Positions 17,922 to 27,800 of a stretch of 64,000 nucleotides of DNA are shown piece after piece (position 1 is the first letter of the stretch; each line of letters begins with the position of its first letter). The position numbers were made by a program, and so were the translations under genes. Source of the DNA: Planococcaceae bacterium Storch 2/2-2 (GTDB lineage Bacteria > Bacillota > Bacilli > Bacillales_A > Planococcaceae); the NCBI GenBank assembly GCA_009740415.1, contig WOYE01000009.1:1116001-1180000 (forward strand). The letters run 5' to 3'. The notes under the pieces were generated by a model. The model was not told the DNA's origin. It saw only the letters and a program-made list of their open reading frames with translations, and did not search any database.

Positions 17922-17971
17922 CCGTACGGAGACGAATCGTTCATCTCCGTACGGAAAGATTGGATCTTTCC
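17922..17971 (-). promoter_or_regulatory. Two hairpins between pilC and the pilin gene
   Basis: An 11-bp perfect inverted repeat (CCGTACGGAGA / TCTCCGTACGG, 17922-17954) abuts an 8-bp repeat (GGAAAGAT / ATCTTTCC, 17953-17971). Neither is followed by a T tract on the minus strand. They would sit at the 5' side of a processed pilin mRNA and may protect it or block read-through from pilC. Confidence 0.65.
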
Positions 17972-17976
17972 GTCTG

Positions 17977-19185
17977 TTACGACATTTGTTCGTACAAGCT
18001 GAACATCGGAATCATGATCGCGGCGATGATGAAACCGACGATGCCGGCGAGTAAGACGATCATGAGCGGTTCGATGAGCGACTTGAGCGTCGCGATCGTC
18101 CGTTCGACGTCGTCTTCGTAAAAGTCGGCCACTTTGTTCAACATTTGGTCGAGCGACCCTGTCTTTTCCCCGATGCCGACCATCGATGTGACGAGCGGTG
18201 GGAAGAGCCAACTTTCTTCGAGCGTCTCTTCGAGACGCTCCCCTTGCGTCAACCCTTTTTCCGCTTTGTCGAGCACTTCACCGATAATCGGTTGCGCGAG
18301 TACTTTGTTTGAAATTTGGAGCGCTTCAACGATTGGAACAGAACTTGCGACGAGCGTTCCGAACGTTCGTGTGAAGAGCGCTAAATTGTACTTTTGCATG
18401 AGCTCGCCGAAGACGGGCGCTTTAAACGTCGCGTACGAGAAGTAATACCGTACTTTGTCGCTCTTTTTATAAGCGACGACGATTCCGACGATGACAATCG
18501 TTAAGACGAGTAACCAGAGCCACCAATAGCCGGTCAATGAATTACTCAACGCTAAGACGAATAACGTAATCCAAGGGAGTTCAGCGCCTAAGTCGTTAAA
18601 AATGTCGACGAATTGTGGCACGATCGACACCATGAGGAAGATCGATACGAGAATCGTCATGACGAATAGGACAGCTGGGTACGTTAGTGCGGATTTTACT
18701 TCTTTTTTAATTTTCATCTGTTTTTCCATGTCGGTGGCGAGGCGTTCGAGTGTCGTGTCGATGTCTCCGGTCGCTTCGCCCGATCGGACCATGTTGATGA
18801 AAATCGGTGGGAAAATTTTCGGTTGGCTCGCTGCTGATTTCGAGAGCGAGATTCCGTTTCGTAAGTCGTCTTCGACTTTCGTGAGCGCCTTCCCGAGCGC
18901 TTTACTTTCCGTCTGTTTCGATAAAATGTGCGTCGCTTCGACGAGCGTGACACCCGCTTGGATGAGCGTCGCGAACTGTCGGCAATAAATGACGAAGTCT
19001 TCCGTCTTCACCGACGTAAACAAGTCGATGTCGGCTGCCATTTTGCTATCCGACTGTTCGATCGTTTGAACGTTAATGCCTTGTCCACGCAATTTCTTTT
19101 TCGCTTCTTGTTCACTTTTGGCGTTGATCGTTCCCGATTTCATACCGCCTGTTTTTGCTAATCCTTTATATTTAAAGACTGCCAT
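17977..19185 (-). CDS. pilC: Type IV pilus inner-membrane platform protein PilC
   Basis: A 402-residue GspF/PilC-family protein that forms the membrane platform of the pilus motor. Two homologous cytoplasmic helical domains are seen (about 65-180 with VIYCRQFATLIQAGVTLVEA, and about 265-380 with ALFTRTFGTLVASSVPIVEA). They are separated by membrane helices near 165-230, and a last helix lies at 370-395. The start codon overlaps the pilT stop (TAATG). Confidence 0.95.
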   Translation of the reverse strand: MAVFKYKGLAKTGGMKSGTINAKSEQEAKKKLRGQGINVQTIEQSDSKMAADIDLFTSVKTEDFVIYCRQFATLIQAGVTLVEATHILSKQTESKALGKALTKVEDDLRNGISLSKSAASQPKIFPPIFINMVRSGEATGDIDTTLERLATDMEKQMKIKKEVKSALTYPAVLFVMTILVSIFLMVSIVPQFVDIFNDLGAELPWITLFVLALSNSLTGYWWLWLLVLTIVIVGIVVAYKKSDKVRYYFSYATFKAPVFGELMQKYNLALFTRTFGTLVASSVPIVEALQISNKVLAQPIIGEVLDKAEKGLTQGERLEETLEESWLFPPLVTSMVGIGEKTGSLDQMLNKVADFYEDDVERTIATLKSLIEPLMIVLLAGIVGFIIAAIMIPMFSLYEQMS

Positions 19186-20240
19186 TAATAGCCACCTTCA
19201 TTCAAAAACGGTTTTGCCGTTTCATAATCAATCGTTCCCGCGCTCAACAGTTGTTGAATGTGCATTTCCATCGTATGCATGCCTTTGTCGCGACTCGTTT
19301 GTAAAATGTTTTGAATTTGGTGCACTTTTTCCGTCCGGATCAAGTTACTGATCGACGGCGTATGCGTTAAAATTTCGGTCGCTGCGACGCGGCCGCCTCC
19401 CGCTCGTAAAATGAGTCGTTGGGCGATGACCCCTTGGATCGTCGCGGCGAGTTGTTGTCGAATTTGACTTTGTTGACTCGGCGGGAAGACGTCGATGATC
19501 CGGTTGATCGTCGATGCCGCCGTCGTCGTATGGAGCGTTCCGAATACTAAGTGACCGGTTTCCGCGGCCGTAATGGCGATTTGGATCGTTTCCAAGTCTC
19601 GCAACTCACCGACTAAGACGATGTCCGGGTCTTGTCGAAGGGCGGCGCGCAGTCCGCTCGCGAACGACGTCGTATCTTGTTCGATTTCCCGCTGGTGAAT
19701 GATCGACCGTTGATGGTCGTGGACGTACTCGATCGGGTCTTCGAGCGTAATAATATGTTTCGGGTAGTTTTCGTTCACGTGGCGAATCATCGCCGCTAAT
19801 GTCGTCGACTTCCCTGACCCCGTCGGTCCCGTGACGAGGACGAGCCCTTGCCGTTGTTCGGCTAAATGTTTCACCGCTTGTCCCATTCCGAGTTGGTCGA
19901 TCGTCGGAACGTCGGTCGGAATGTTACGTAAAGCGAGCGAGTACCGTCTTTTTTGGCTGTAGGCGTTGACACGGAACCGTCCGACGCCGTCGATTTGGTA
20001 CGCGAGGTCCGTCTCGCCCGCTTCGTGCAGTTCGGCGAGCTTGTCGTCGTCCAAAATCGAGCGAACAGTCGCTTCCATCATCTCTTCCGTTAACGGTTCG
20101 TACGTCGTCTGTGGTTGGACGGAACCGTCAATCCGGTAGACAGGTGGCAATCCGACCGTGTAGTGAATGTCGGACGTTCCTTGGTCGACCGCCCGTTTCA
20201 GTACGTCGTGTAGCTGTTGTTTCGCTCGTTCCATCTCCAT
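19185..20240 (-). CDS. pilT: Type IV pilus retraction ATPase PilT
   Basis: A 351-residue hexameric secretion ATPase that depolymerises the pilus and drives twitching motility. The Walker A motif GPTGSGKST is near residue 130, the Asp box is LEDPIEYVH, Walker B is PDIVLVGELRD, and the His box is GHLVFGTLHT. The C-terminal zinc site of PilB is absent, and the N-terminal domain opens DIHYTVGLPPVYRIDG, both typical of PilT. Its presence indicates that the pilus retracts and is not a simple competence pseudopilus. Confidence 0.96.
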   Translation of the reverse strand: MEMERAKQQLHDVLKRAVDQGTSDIHYTVGLPPVYRIDGSVQPQTTYEPLTEEMMEATVRSILDDDKLAELHEAGETDLAYQIDGVGRFRVNAYSQKRRYSLALRNIPTDVPTIDQLGMGQAVKHLAEQRQGLVLVTGPTGSGKSTTLAAMIRHVNENYPKHIITLEDPIEYVHDHQRSIIHQREIEQDTTSFASGLRAALRQDPDIVLVGELRDLETIQIAITAAETGHLVFGTLHTTTAASTINRIIDVFPPSQQSQIRQQLAATIQGVIAQRLILRAGGGRVAATEILTHTPSISNLIRTEKVHQIQNILQTSRDKGMHTMEMHIQQLLSAGTIDYETAKPFLNEGGY

Positions 20241-20258
20241 GTCTTTTCCTCCTCGTCA

Positions 20259-21914
20259 TCATTCTAAGTTCGTCGCTCGTAACACTTCTTCGAGCGTCGT
20301 CATTCCTTTACTAATTTTTTCAAGGCCGTCGACGTACATCGTCGAAATGCCCGCTTCTTCCATATAGTCACGAATTTCACCGATGTTCATCGTCGTCATC
20401 ATAATGCGACGGATCGGTTCGGTAATCGGGAGTACTTCGTGGACGGCGAGTCGACCTTTATATCCTGTGCCGTTACACGATGGACACCCTTTCCCTTCCA
20501 TAAACGTTCCGTTTTCTAAGCCGTACCGTGCGAATACGTCGCGCATTTCGGCGTCGAGTTCGATCGGTTCCGCGCAATCTTTACAGACGCGTCGGACGAG
20601 TCGTTGGGCAATGATTCCGTTCAAGCTCGATGCGAGTAAAAACGGTTCGATTCCCATGTCGTGCAGTCGCGTCACCGATTCGACTGCGCTATTCGTATGC
20701 AATGTGCTCAATACGAGGTGACCGGTGAGCGACGTTCGGACGGCGATTTCCGCCGTTTCTAAATCTCGGATTTCACCGATCATGACGATGTCCGGGTCTT
20801 GTCGTAAAATCGACCGCAATCCTGCGGCGAACGTTAATCCGACGTCTTCTTTCACTTGAATTTGGTTAATACCTGCTAATTGATATTCGACCGGATCTTC
20901 GACGGTAATGATGTTCACATCTTCTGTATTTAACGAGTTGAGCGCCGCGTACAACGTCGACGATTTTCCCGAGCCGGTCGGTCCGGTTACGAGGACGATG
21001 CCGTTCGGTGCGGCGAGCATTTTTTTAAACCGCGCTAAGTGCACGTCGCTCATGCCGAGTTTTTCAACCGAGTTGAGCGTCGAACCCATGTCGAGTATTC
21101 GCATGACGATCTTTTCGCCGAATACAGTCGGTAATGTGGAAAGACGAAGGTCGATCGGACGACCGTTCACTTTCGTTTTAATCCGTCCGTCTTGCGGAAT
21201 CCGGTTTTCAGTAATATTTAATTTCCCCATTACTTTAATACGTGCAATGATGACGTTTTGCATATGTTTCGGCAAGACGCGTTCCGTCCGTAATACACCG
21301 TCGACACGGTAGCGGATGCGGTATTCGTGTTCTTGCGAGTCGAAGTGGATGTCCGATGCACCTTGCGTGACCGCGTCCGCCAAAATTTGGTTGACGAGTC
21401 GAATCATCGGCGTATCTTCTTCCTCTTCCTCTTCTTCTACGTCCGTCACTTCAAAATCAACTTCATCCATCGCTGCTTCCATCGATTGTTGCAAATCGTA
21501 ATATTTACTAATCGTTTGACGAAGATCGCTCACCGTCGCGAGGCGAGGCTCGATTTGGAGCCCTGTTGCTAAGCGCAACTCTTCGATGGCGAAATAGTCC
21601 ATCGGGTCTGCCATCGCGACGAAAAGCCGATTTCGTTCCCGGTCGAGCGGCATCGCATAAATTTGCTTCGCCAGCTCTTTCGGGATCAGTTTAATGATGT
21701 CATCTTTGATCGGGTATTGCTTCAAGTGAACTTGAGGAATCCCGAGTTGAATTTCAAGCGCTTGGACGAGTTGCTGTTCAGTGAGAATGCCTTCTGTCGT
21801 TAAGTAATCTCCGAGGCGTGCGGCTCCTTTGTTCGCCAATGCGTCTTCGAGTTGCTGTTCGCTAATCGCTCCGGCATCGACTAAAATGTCGCCAATTCGT
21901 TTACGCTGAAACAT
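20259..21914 (-). CDS. pilB: Type IV pilus assembly ATPase PilB
   Basis: A 551-residue extension ATPase. The N-terminal MshEN domain (about 1-150, a c-di-GMP-binding module in some relatives) is linked by an acidic stretch to the ATPase core. Walker A GPTGSGKSS is near residue 312 and Walker B is PDIVMIGEIRD. A zinc site is built by CKDC and CPSC near residues 447 and 482. It is followed by pilT after 18 bases. Whether the MshEN domain binds c-di-GMP cannot be told from sequence reading alone. Confidence 0.95.
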   Translation of the reverse strand: MFQRKRIGDILVDAGAISEQQLEDALANKGAARLGDYLTTEGILTEQQLVQALEIQLGIPQVHLKQYPIKDDIIKLIPKELAKQIYAMPLDRERNRLFVAMADPMDYFAIEELRLATGLQIEPRLATVSDLRQTISKYYDLQQSMEAAMDEVDFEVTDVEEEEEEEDTPMIRLVNQILADAVTQGASDIHFDSQEHEYRIRYRVDGVLRTERVLPKHMQNVIIARIKVMGKLNITENRIPQDGRIKTKVNGRPIDLRLSTLPTVFGEKIVMRILDMGSTLNSVEKLGMSDVHLARFKKMLAAPNGIVLVTGPTGSGKSSTLYAALNSLNTEDVNIITVEDPVEYQLAGINQIQVKEDVGLTFAAGLRSILRQDPDIVMIGEIRDLETAEIAVRTSLTGHLVLSTLHTNSAVESVTRLHDMGIEPFLLASSLNGIIAQRLVRRVCKDCAEPIELDAEMRDVFARYGLENGTFMEGKGCPSCNGTGYKGRLAVHEVLPITEPIRRIMMTTMNIGEIRDYMEEAGISTMYVDGLEKISKGMTTLEEVLRATNLE

Positions 21915-21942
21915 ATCTCGCCCTTCTTTCTATTCATTCGTT

Positions 21943-23457
21943 TTAACGAATTCGATTACCTGCTTTGTCGTACTGTGCGTTCGGGTCGAGTGTGTCCGGC
22001 CCGTTTTTGTCAAAAATGCGGTCGTCGACTTGATTTTTCAAATGATCGGGGATCGGTGGACGTTCGACTTGTCCGCTCGCACCATTTCCTCCGCCTGTTC
22101 CTCCAGCAGTCGTGCTTCCCGTTCCGCCATTCGTTCCAGATGGGGAGCCGTCTCCGCCGTTTCCGTCACCTTTTCCATCTCCACCGTCTTTGTCATCGTC
22201 TCGTTCGAACCACGGTTGGTCGTCTTCTTTACGACGTCCGTCGGATGGAATAATCGCGTCGCTCTTTTGCGCTTCGTTGTTCGTATCCGGTGCGTTATCT
22301 TGTTCCCCGTATCCTTCGAGGTCATTATATGGAACGACTTCAATATGATGGACCGGTGGGTACGTGACGTCCGCGACGACTTCTTCCGTCGTCTGTCCGG
22401 TCGACTTGTTGCGAATTTCGCGGACGACTTTTAATGAAACGCCTTCTCGTCCAGCTTGGCTCGTTTTCGGTACGACCGTTCCTTCACGCTCTTCAACCGT
22501 CGGGTAATGACGGACGACGCGTGGTGGAATTTTTTCAACGCCGCGTTCCGTTACCGAAACGTCAACGTCGAGTGGGATCGAGTAGAGCGCAGCTTCGAGC
22601 TCGTCCCCTTTCATTTCAAAGCGGATCGTTCCGTCGACGACGTTCGTATTATAGATGCGTAAATCTTTTTGCGTCGATTTTTCGATCATCGCTTCCCGTC
22701 CTGGTCCGAACGGTTCAAAAATTTCGAAATGGTCGTGACGTTCTTGAATAATGTAGTTCGTTTCTAATACGGCGTTGTAAACCGTCGATGCGAAAAAGCT
22801 TAACGCTTCGTCCGAGTAATTGTTTTCTTCAAACAGTTCAAGGATCGAAACCGATTCACCGGCTGGTAAGACGAGTTCGTAAGCGAGCGTGCTCGCCATG
22901 CCGTTCACGTCGGGTGCCAGTTGTTCCGCTTTTTCTGAGACGATCGACAGTCTCTGTTCGAGGTCCGCAAGCGCTGATCCTTCAGCGGCGATGCTCGTTG
23001 CGAGTTCTGTCGCGATCATCGTGCGCGCTTTTTCGATCGTCGCTTCCGCGTCGACGGTCGAATAGTCGCTCAACAAGCTTTCCGCTCCGCTATCGATCGT
23101 CACGACGAGTTCACCGTCGTACGGTCTCGGGGATTCCCACACTTTGTACCACGGTGTCGAGCGGTTTCCGATAAATCGTTCAACCGTTTCGTCAACGTCT
23201 ACTTGAATGTAGGAACGCGGTAGTTCAATTTCGTCCTCACCGACATGAATAATGAATGGATATTGCTCCCATTCGTATAAGTATTCACTCAGCTCTCCTC
23301 GTACTTCTTTATCTTTCAGCCCTTTAATCGGTTGTCCGGCAATCGTTGATAGGTCGGAATTCGCAAAGGCTAAAGAAGTACAGAAAATTGTACTAAATAA
23401 GGTGAGGAGCAATGCAAAGGTCATGTTTTTGAGTCGTTTTAAACGTTTTTCGTTCAT
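21943..23457 (-). CDS. Secreted VanW/G5-like protein heading the pilus operon
   Basis: A 504-residue protein with an N-terminal signal peptide (MTFALLLTLFSTIFCTSLAFA). The central part (about 190-290) resembles VanW, with STVYNAVLETNYIIQERHDH and EPFGPGREAMI. A G5-like beta region follows (about 330-370, VSLKVVREIRNKSTGQTTEE), then a long Gly/Ser/Asp-rich tail (about 400-470) and a charged end. VanW/G5 proteins bind cell-wall or surface sugars; the role here may be to help the pilus pass or anchor in the thick wall. It is the first gene of the minus-strand pilus operon. Confidence 0.75.
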   Translation of the reverse strand: MNEKRLKRLKNMTFALLLTLFSTIFCTSLAFANSDLSTIAGQPIKGLKDKEVRGELSEYLYEWEQYPFIIHVGEDEIELPRSYIQVDVDETVERFIGNRSTPWYKVWESPRPYDGELVVTIDSGAESLLSDYSTVDAEATIEKARTMIATELATSIAAEGSALADLEQRLSIVSEKAEQLAPDVNGMASTLAYELVLPAGESVSILELFEENNYSDEALSFFASTVYNAVLETNYIIQERHDHFEIFEPFGPGREAMIEKSTQKDLRIYNTNVVDGTIRFEMKGDELEAALYSIPLDVDVSVTERGVEKIPPRVVRHYPTVEEREGTVVPKTSQAGREGVSLKVVREIRNKSTGQTTEEVVADVTYPPVHHIEVVPYNDLEGYGEQDNAPDTNNEAQKSDAIIPSDGRRKEDDQPWFERDDDKDGGDGKGDGNGGDGSPSGTNGGTGSTTAGGTGGGNGASGQVERPPIPDHLKNQVDDRIFDKNGPDTLDPNAQYDKAGNRIR

Positions 23458-23692
23458 ATGTACTCCCCTATTTTAACTAATTATGTAATGAATTTTGATA
23501 ACTGCTTCTTCGAACATTGTTAATTTAACATATTTTTTACTTTCTTGTCAAAAAAGCATTTTTTTATCATTCATGTATTATAATATACAACAAGATGAGC
23601 TTTTGCAACATCTTTTTATATTTTTTTACTAAAAAGTGTTCATTTTTGTTATATTTTTGTTATATTTAGTGAGGAGAGGGGTGCTAAAGCAC
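23458..23692. promoter_or_regulatory. AT-rich divergent promoter region of the pilus locus
   Basis: This 235-base gap separates the two pilus transcripts and is very AT-rich, unlike the rest of the window. On the plus strand a TATTATAAT cluster near 23577-23585 lies about 110 bases before the minor prepilin gene and a TTGTCA occurs upstream near 23547. On the minus strand TAAAAT occurs close to the VanW-like gene. No single promoter can be chosen with confidence. Confidence 0.45.
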
Positions 23693-24229
23693 ATGGTTCG
23701 GAAAGAAAAAGGGTTCTCTTTAGTCGAAGTACTCGCAGCAGTCGTCATTATCGGCATCGTTTTACTGTCGATTGTACCACTTTTTACCCAAGCGAAGAAG
23801 ATGACGGTGCGAAATGAAGACCGACTAATCGCTTATCACGCCGCCGAAGCGATCATTCAACAGGCGAAAGTCCATCCGAATTTACTACTCGGACAGCAAC
23901 AGTCAATCAAACCGAACGAGTTAGTCGGACAAAAAAAGGAATGTTCGCTCACCGGTTCCAACCGCGGGACAGTGACAGGCGATGATGCGTGTCTCATTTT
24001 AATTAATAATAATGCATTCGGTTGGGAAGTAAGTTTTTCCGAAGTTCCGATGAAAAATGACCTCGGGAAAAAAATGGTACAAGCGAAAGTGACGATTCAC
24101 GATATGTACAGTTTCCAAAAGTCGACGGCGCTCGATGAAATGGATGCGATCATTCGGACACTCGATGATCAACACCTCATTCCGATTCATTATTCCGTCG
24201 AAGGCATTGTGAAACATTCAACCTTTTAA
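23693..24229 (+). CDS. Minor type IV prepilin 1
   Basis: A prepilin-like protein of about 178 residues: leader MVRKEKG, then FSLVEVLAAVVIIGIVLLSI with Glu5 and a long hydrophobic helix. The globular part has two cysteines (near residues 82 and 102). An in-frame GTG at 23681, a few bases past GAGGAGAGG, would add four residues and is an equally plausible start; the extension further upstream is not. It heads an operon of three pilin-like proteins and is probably a minor subunit of PilV/GspI type. Confidence 0.85.
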   Translation: MVRKEKGFSLVEVLAAVVIIGIVLLSIVPLFTQAKKMTVRNEDRLIAYHAAEAIIQQAKVHPNLLLGQQQSIKPNELVGQKKECSLTGSNRGTVTGDDACLILINNNAFGWEVSFSEVPMKNDLGKKMVQAKVTIHDMYSFQKSTALDEMDAIIRTLDDQHLIPIHYSVEGIVKHSTF

Positions 24230-24245
24230 TAGAGAGGAGAACGAC

Positions 24246-24794
24246 ATGCGTACGAATGAAAAAGGATTGACACTCGTTGAAGTACTCGCCGCTTCCGTCA
24301 TTATGCTCATCGTCATGGGGATTGCGTTTCCGATGATCATGAACGGGCAAAAGACGGCGAAAGATATTCAACTCCAAAACGACATGCGGACATTCGTCGA
24401 CATTGCGACGGCTGATCTCTTTTTGAAATTGTACAACTCGAAGGAGAGCGATTTTCAGAAAAAGCCGGAACGTGTCGCGACGTCCAGTGAAACGAATGAA
24501 TTGAACGGTCGCCAGTTACCCGTTCAAAAGAAGGCGTACTTTGAAACAGAAAATGGAGAGAAAACCGGACTCGTCGTCGACGAGGACCATGCGGATCAAA
24601 TGCTCGTCTATTCGGACGGGAAACAAATTCCGCTCTATCATGACGATTTTTACATTTCATCGTCCTCCTACATTGAACAGACGTCGAATGGTGCGTACGA
24701 ACTCATGTTGTACATCGGTTCGGAAAAAGAAAACCGAGCGTTCGACTTACAAAGTATGTTGTACGTGTTTGATGATGAACGACAAATGAAGTAA
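24246..24794 (+). CDS. Minor type IV prepilin 2
   Basis: A 182-residue prepilin-like protein: leader MRTNEKG, then LTLVEVLAASVIMLIVMGIA with Glu5. The head domain shows no cysteine and no recognised domain. By place and size it is probably a PilW/GspJ-type minor subunit that helps start pilus assembly. It has a strong ribosome site (GAGAGGAG) and lies 16 bases after minor prepilin 1. Confidence 0.85.
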   Translation: MRTNEKGLTLVEVLAASVIMLIVMGIAFPMIMNGQKTAKDIQLQNDMRTFVDIATADLFLKLYNSKESDFQKKPERVATSSETNELNGRQLPVQKKAYFETENGEKTGLVVDEDHADQMLVYSDGKQIPLYHDDFYISSSSYIEQTSNGAYELMLYIGSEKENRAFDLQSMLYVFDDERQMK

Positions 24795-24819
24795 TCGATC
24801 AATGAAAGGAAGGATACGT

Positions 24820-27800
24820 ATGAAACGGTTTTATTCGAACGAGCGAGGCCGCTCTCTCGTACTCGCGTTCGGGCTCATCATTTTATTAATTACACTCGCT
24901 ACGATGACGCTCGTCGCTGCCAACTTCGGCTTGAAAAATACGAGCTACCGCGGCAGCAGTATGGTGTCCGTGAAAAATGCTGAAACCGGACTCGATGAAC
25001 TGATCAACAACTTAGAAGAAGAAGCGAACCGCTTAATGTGGAAAGAAATTCAAAGTGGAAAAAGTGGGGATCCGACGAAATTAGATGCGAAACGTTTCGG
25101 TGAAAAACTCGAAGCGGCATTGAAAGAGTATCACGTCTCTTCATTCAACGAACTCCCGAATGCGAAAGTATTCAAAGGAACGAATGAGGAAGACTTCCAA
25201 TACGCGGCCTTCGTTAAAGAAGTGCGTCCCGGTAAAAAATTAACGAGCGACAAAGAACATCCAGGTCGCCGTGAAGTAGCGCTCGTCAGTTACGGGACGG
25301 AAGAAGGCATCGTTAAAAAAATTACGACAAACATCGAACTCGGACTCGTCAACTACCCGTCGATGTTCAACTACGTGTTAAGTTCGAACTATCGAATGAG
25401 CGAACGAGATGAAAAGTTGAAAGAATTTGATATCGACTTGCAACAAGGGACGAACTACGTCAAAGAACCTGCGGACGAACATGCGGTCATCCGCCAAGGA
25501 AATACGTATTTGCTCGGTGGACCGGACATTATCGGTAACGTTCGATTCGCCAACAGCCTCATGCATAACCCGTACTCGTTCCACTTCACGTACGCGAACC
25601 CTGCTGAATGGGGTGGCGGAAACTTATTGTACGGTGGTAAACCGAACTGGTACAACTTCGGAAAAGAGTTCGAAGGATTGCTCGGGCATAAAATGTACAA
25701 TTACAAACTGCCCATTTTAGAGAAGCATTTAGGAAAAATAAAAGACGGTGAAAAAAGTAAAGAATTCATACCGTTGAAAGAATATGAAGCTGATCTGAAA
25801 AAGGTTCAATTGTCGAAACATACGCGCGATAAATATTCGTATCAAGCGCTTATGGAAGTGAATGCAACGAACGATCAAACGATGAACCAACAACGGTACC
25901 AAGAAGCCGACCCTGAAACATTTTTCGAACAGACGCTATACAAAGACTTCAATAAAATAAAAGGTGATTTTAGCGAAGGCGACAACGTCGACAATAAAAA
26001 AATTACGAACAAAGGGATCGTCGACATCATCGACGGTAATATGGCGAACGGTACACCAAAGACGAACGACGTCAGCAATTTCAACTACTTTAAACCGAAA
26101 ATCGACTTGTTTAACCCGGCGGCGTACAACTCGATGATGTCGCGCAATACAGGTACGATCGCAGGCAATGAAGTGACCGAACGATGCATTCGTCTCGGAT
26201 CAGACAAAAAATGTCACCACCATAACAGTCGAAAAAATTTAGACCTCGTCATCGAAGATGAAATTAAGGACGACGATGCGAGCGATGCGAATAAAAAACG
26301 GCTCGACCGCATTCGTGAATCGACGAAAGAGCTTGAAGAAGAATTGTCAGTCATTATCGACGGAGAAGATTATAAACAGGCGAAAGCTACGTACGACGCG
26401 GTCGTGACGTACGTCGAAGGTGATTCGAGCGCGAAGCCACCGAAGCCAGCGCACCCGCCGGAAGGCTTCCGATTGCCGACGACGATCATTGGCGAAAATA
26501 CGAACTTAGGCATGCAAGACTATTTCAAAACGCTCGAAATGTATGAGCTATTAATTTTTGCCTACGAAATGGAAGATCGAAAGCGTGAAGTGCACGAAAT
26601 GGTCGACGCTCATAACACGCGCGTTCAAGAAGCGCTCGACGAAGTGCAAGAAGAGAAGAAAAATAACAAAGGATTTATCGGTTGGTGGAAAAACATCGGA
26701 CTGTCCATCGAGGAAGGTAAATTAAATAGAGAAAAACTTACGAAAAATGACATCGATAAAGATTCGAAAGCATTGCAAAAGAACATTTTCAATAAAATTG
26801 GAACGTGTGAAAACGACGATGCCGAGCAGTGCAATCCGAAGTCCGGTTTCTACGCACGGATTCCGAGCGATGTTCGTTCGAAAGTACAAAACGAATATAC
26901 GAAAACACCGAAAGCAGATACCGACTTCTTATTTATCGATAAACGTCGTCTCTTCAGTAAAAAGATGTTAATCGATCAATTGAATGCGATCGTCGTCGCA
27001 CCAGGGACGGCTCGTAAGTCAGGGGAAAAACAAGACGACGGCGACAAGCACGATACGGTGCTCGACTTTAGAAAAGATGGAAAGCACGACCTCGTTTTCG
27101 GATGGAACGCACGACTTGCGCGGAAAAACATTAACGCGTCGTCCACGCCGAACGGTAAAATTATTTTCAACCGGGCGTACTTCGGACCACCTCGTGCGAT
27201 CAAAAACATCGATACGAAAGAAGAAGCGAAAGATAAACACCCGACCCGTCGACTCGTCATCGGGTATCCGAACCTCGCGCAAATTCATAACAACTTAACG
27301 TTAGAAGGTGCGCTCTTCGTAGACGGTGGCGTCATCATTCGAAAGGCGACGTTGAACGGACGTTTCATCATGTACGTCAACGGAGATGTCGAAATTGACC
27401 ATTCGCACTTCGGGTATCCGAAAGGTCATAAGTCAGACGGACCGATGTACAATGCGAACGATGCGATGTTCATTTTCGCAACAGGTAACGTAAAGATTAA
27501 AAACATTAGTCACCACCGGGATAAGCCGAGCGTCTTCCGCGGATTCATTTACGCCGGCGAGAACTTGGAAATCCAAGGGGGCGACACGAACTTAAACATT
27601 ATCGGTGGGGTGTCAGCGAACAACGTCTTCGTCAGTTCGTTACGCGGACCGAACTATCCGGTCATTAAGTTCAAATCAGAAGACAAAGGCGTCGATAACT
27701 ACGGGGTCGAATCGTTTACGACAGCGAAAGACCAGAAGAAACAGTTAGGCCGGGTTCGACTCATTCACGATGAATCGATCGGAGAAGAATACGTCAAACT

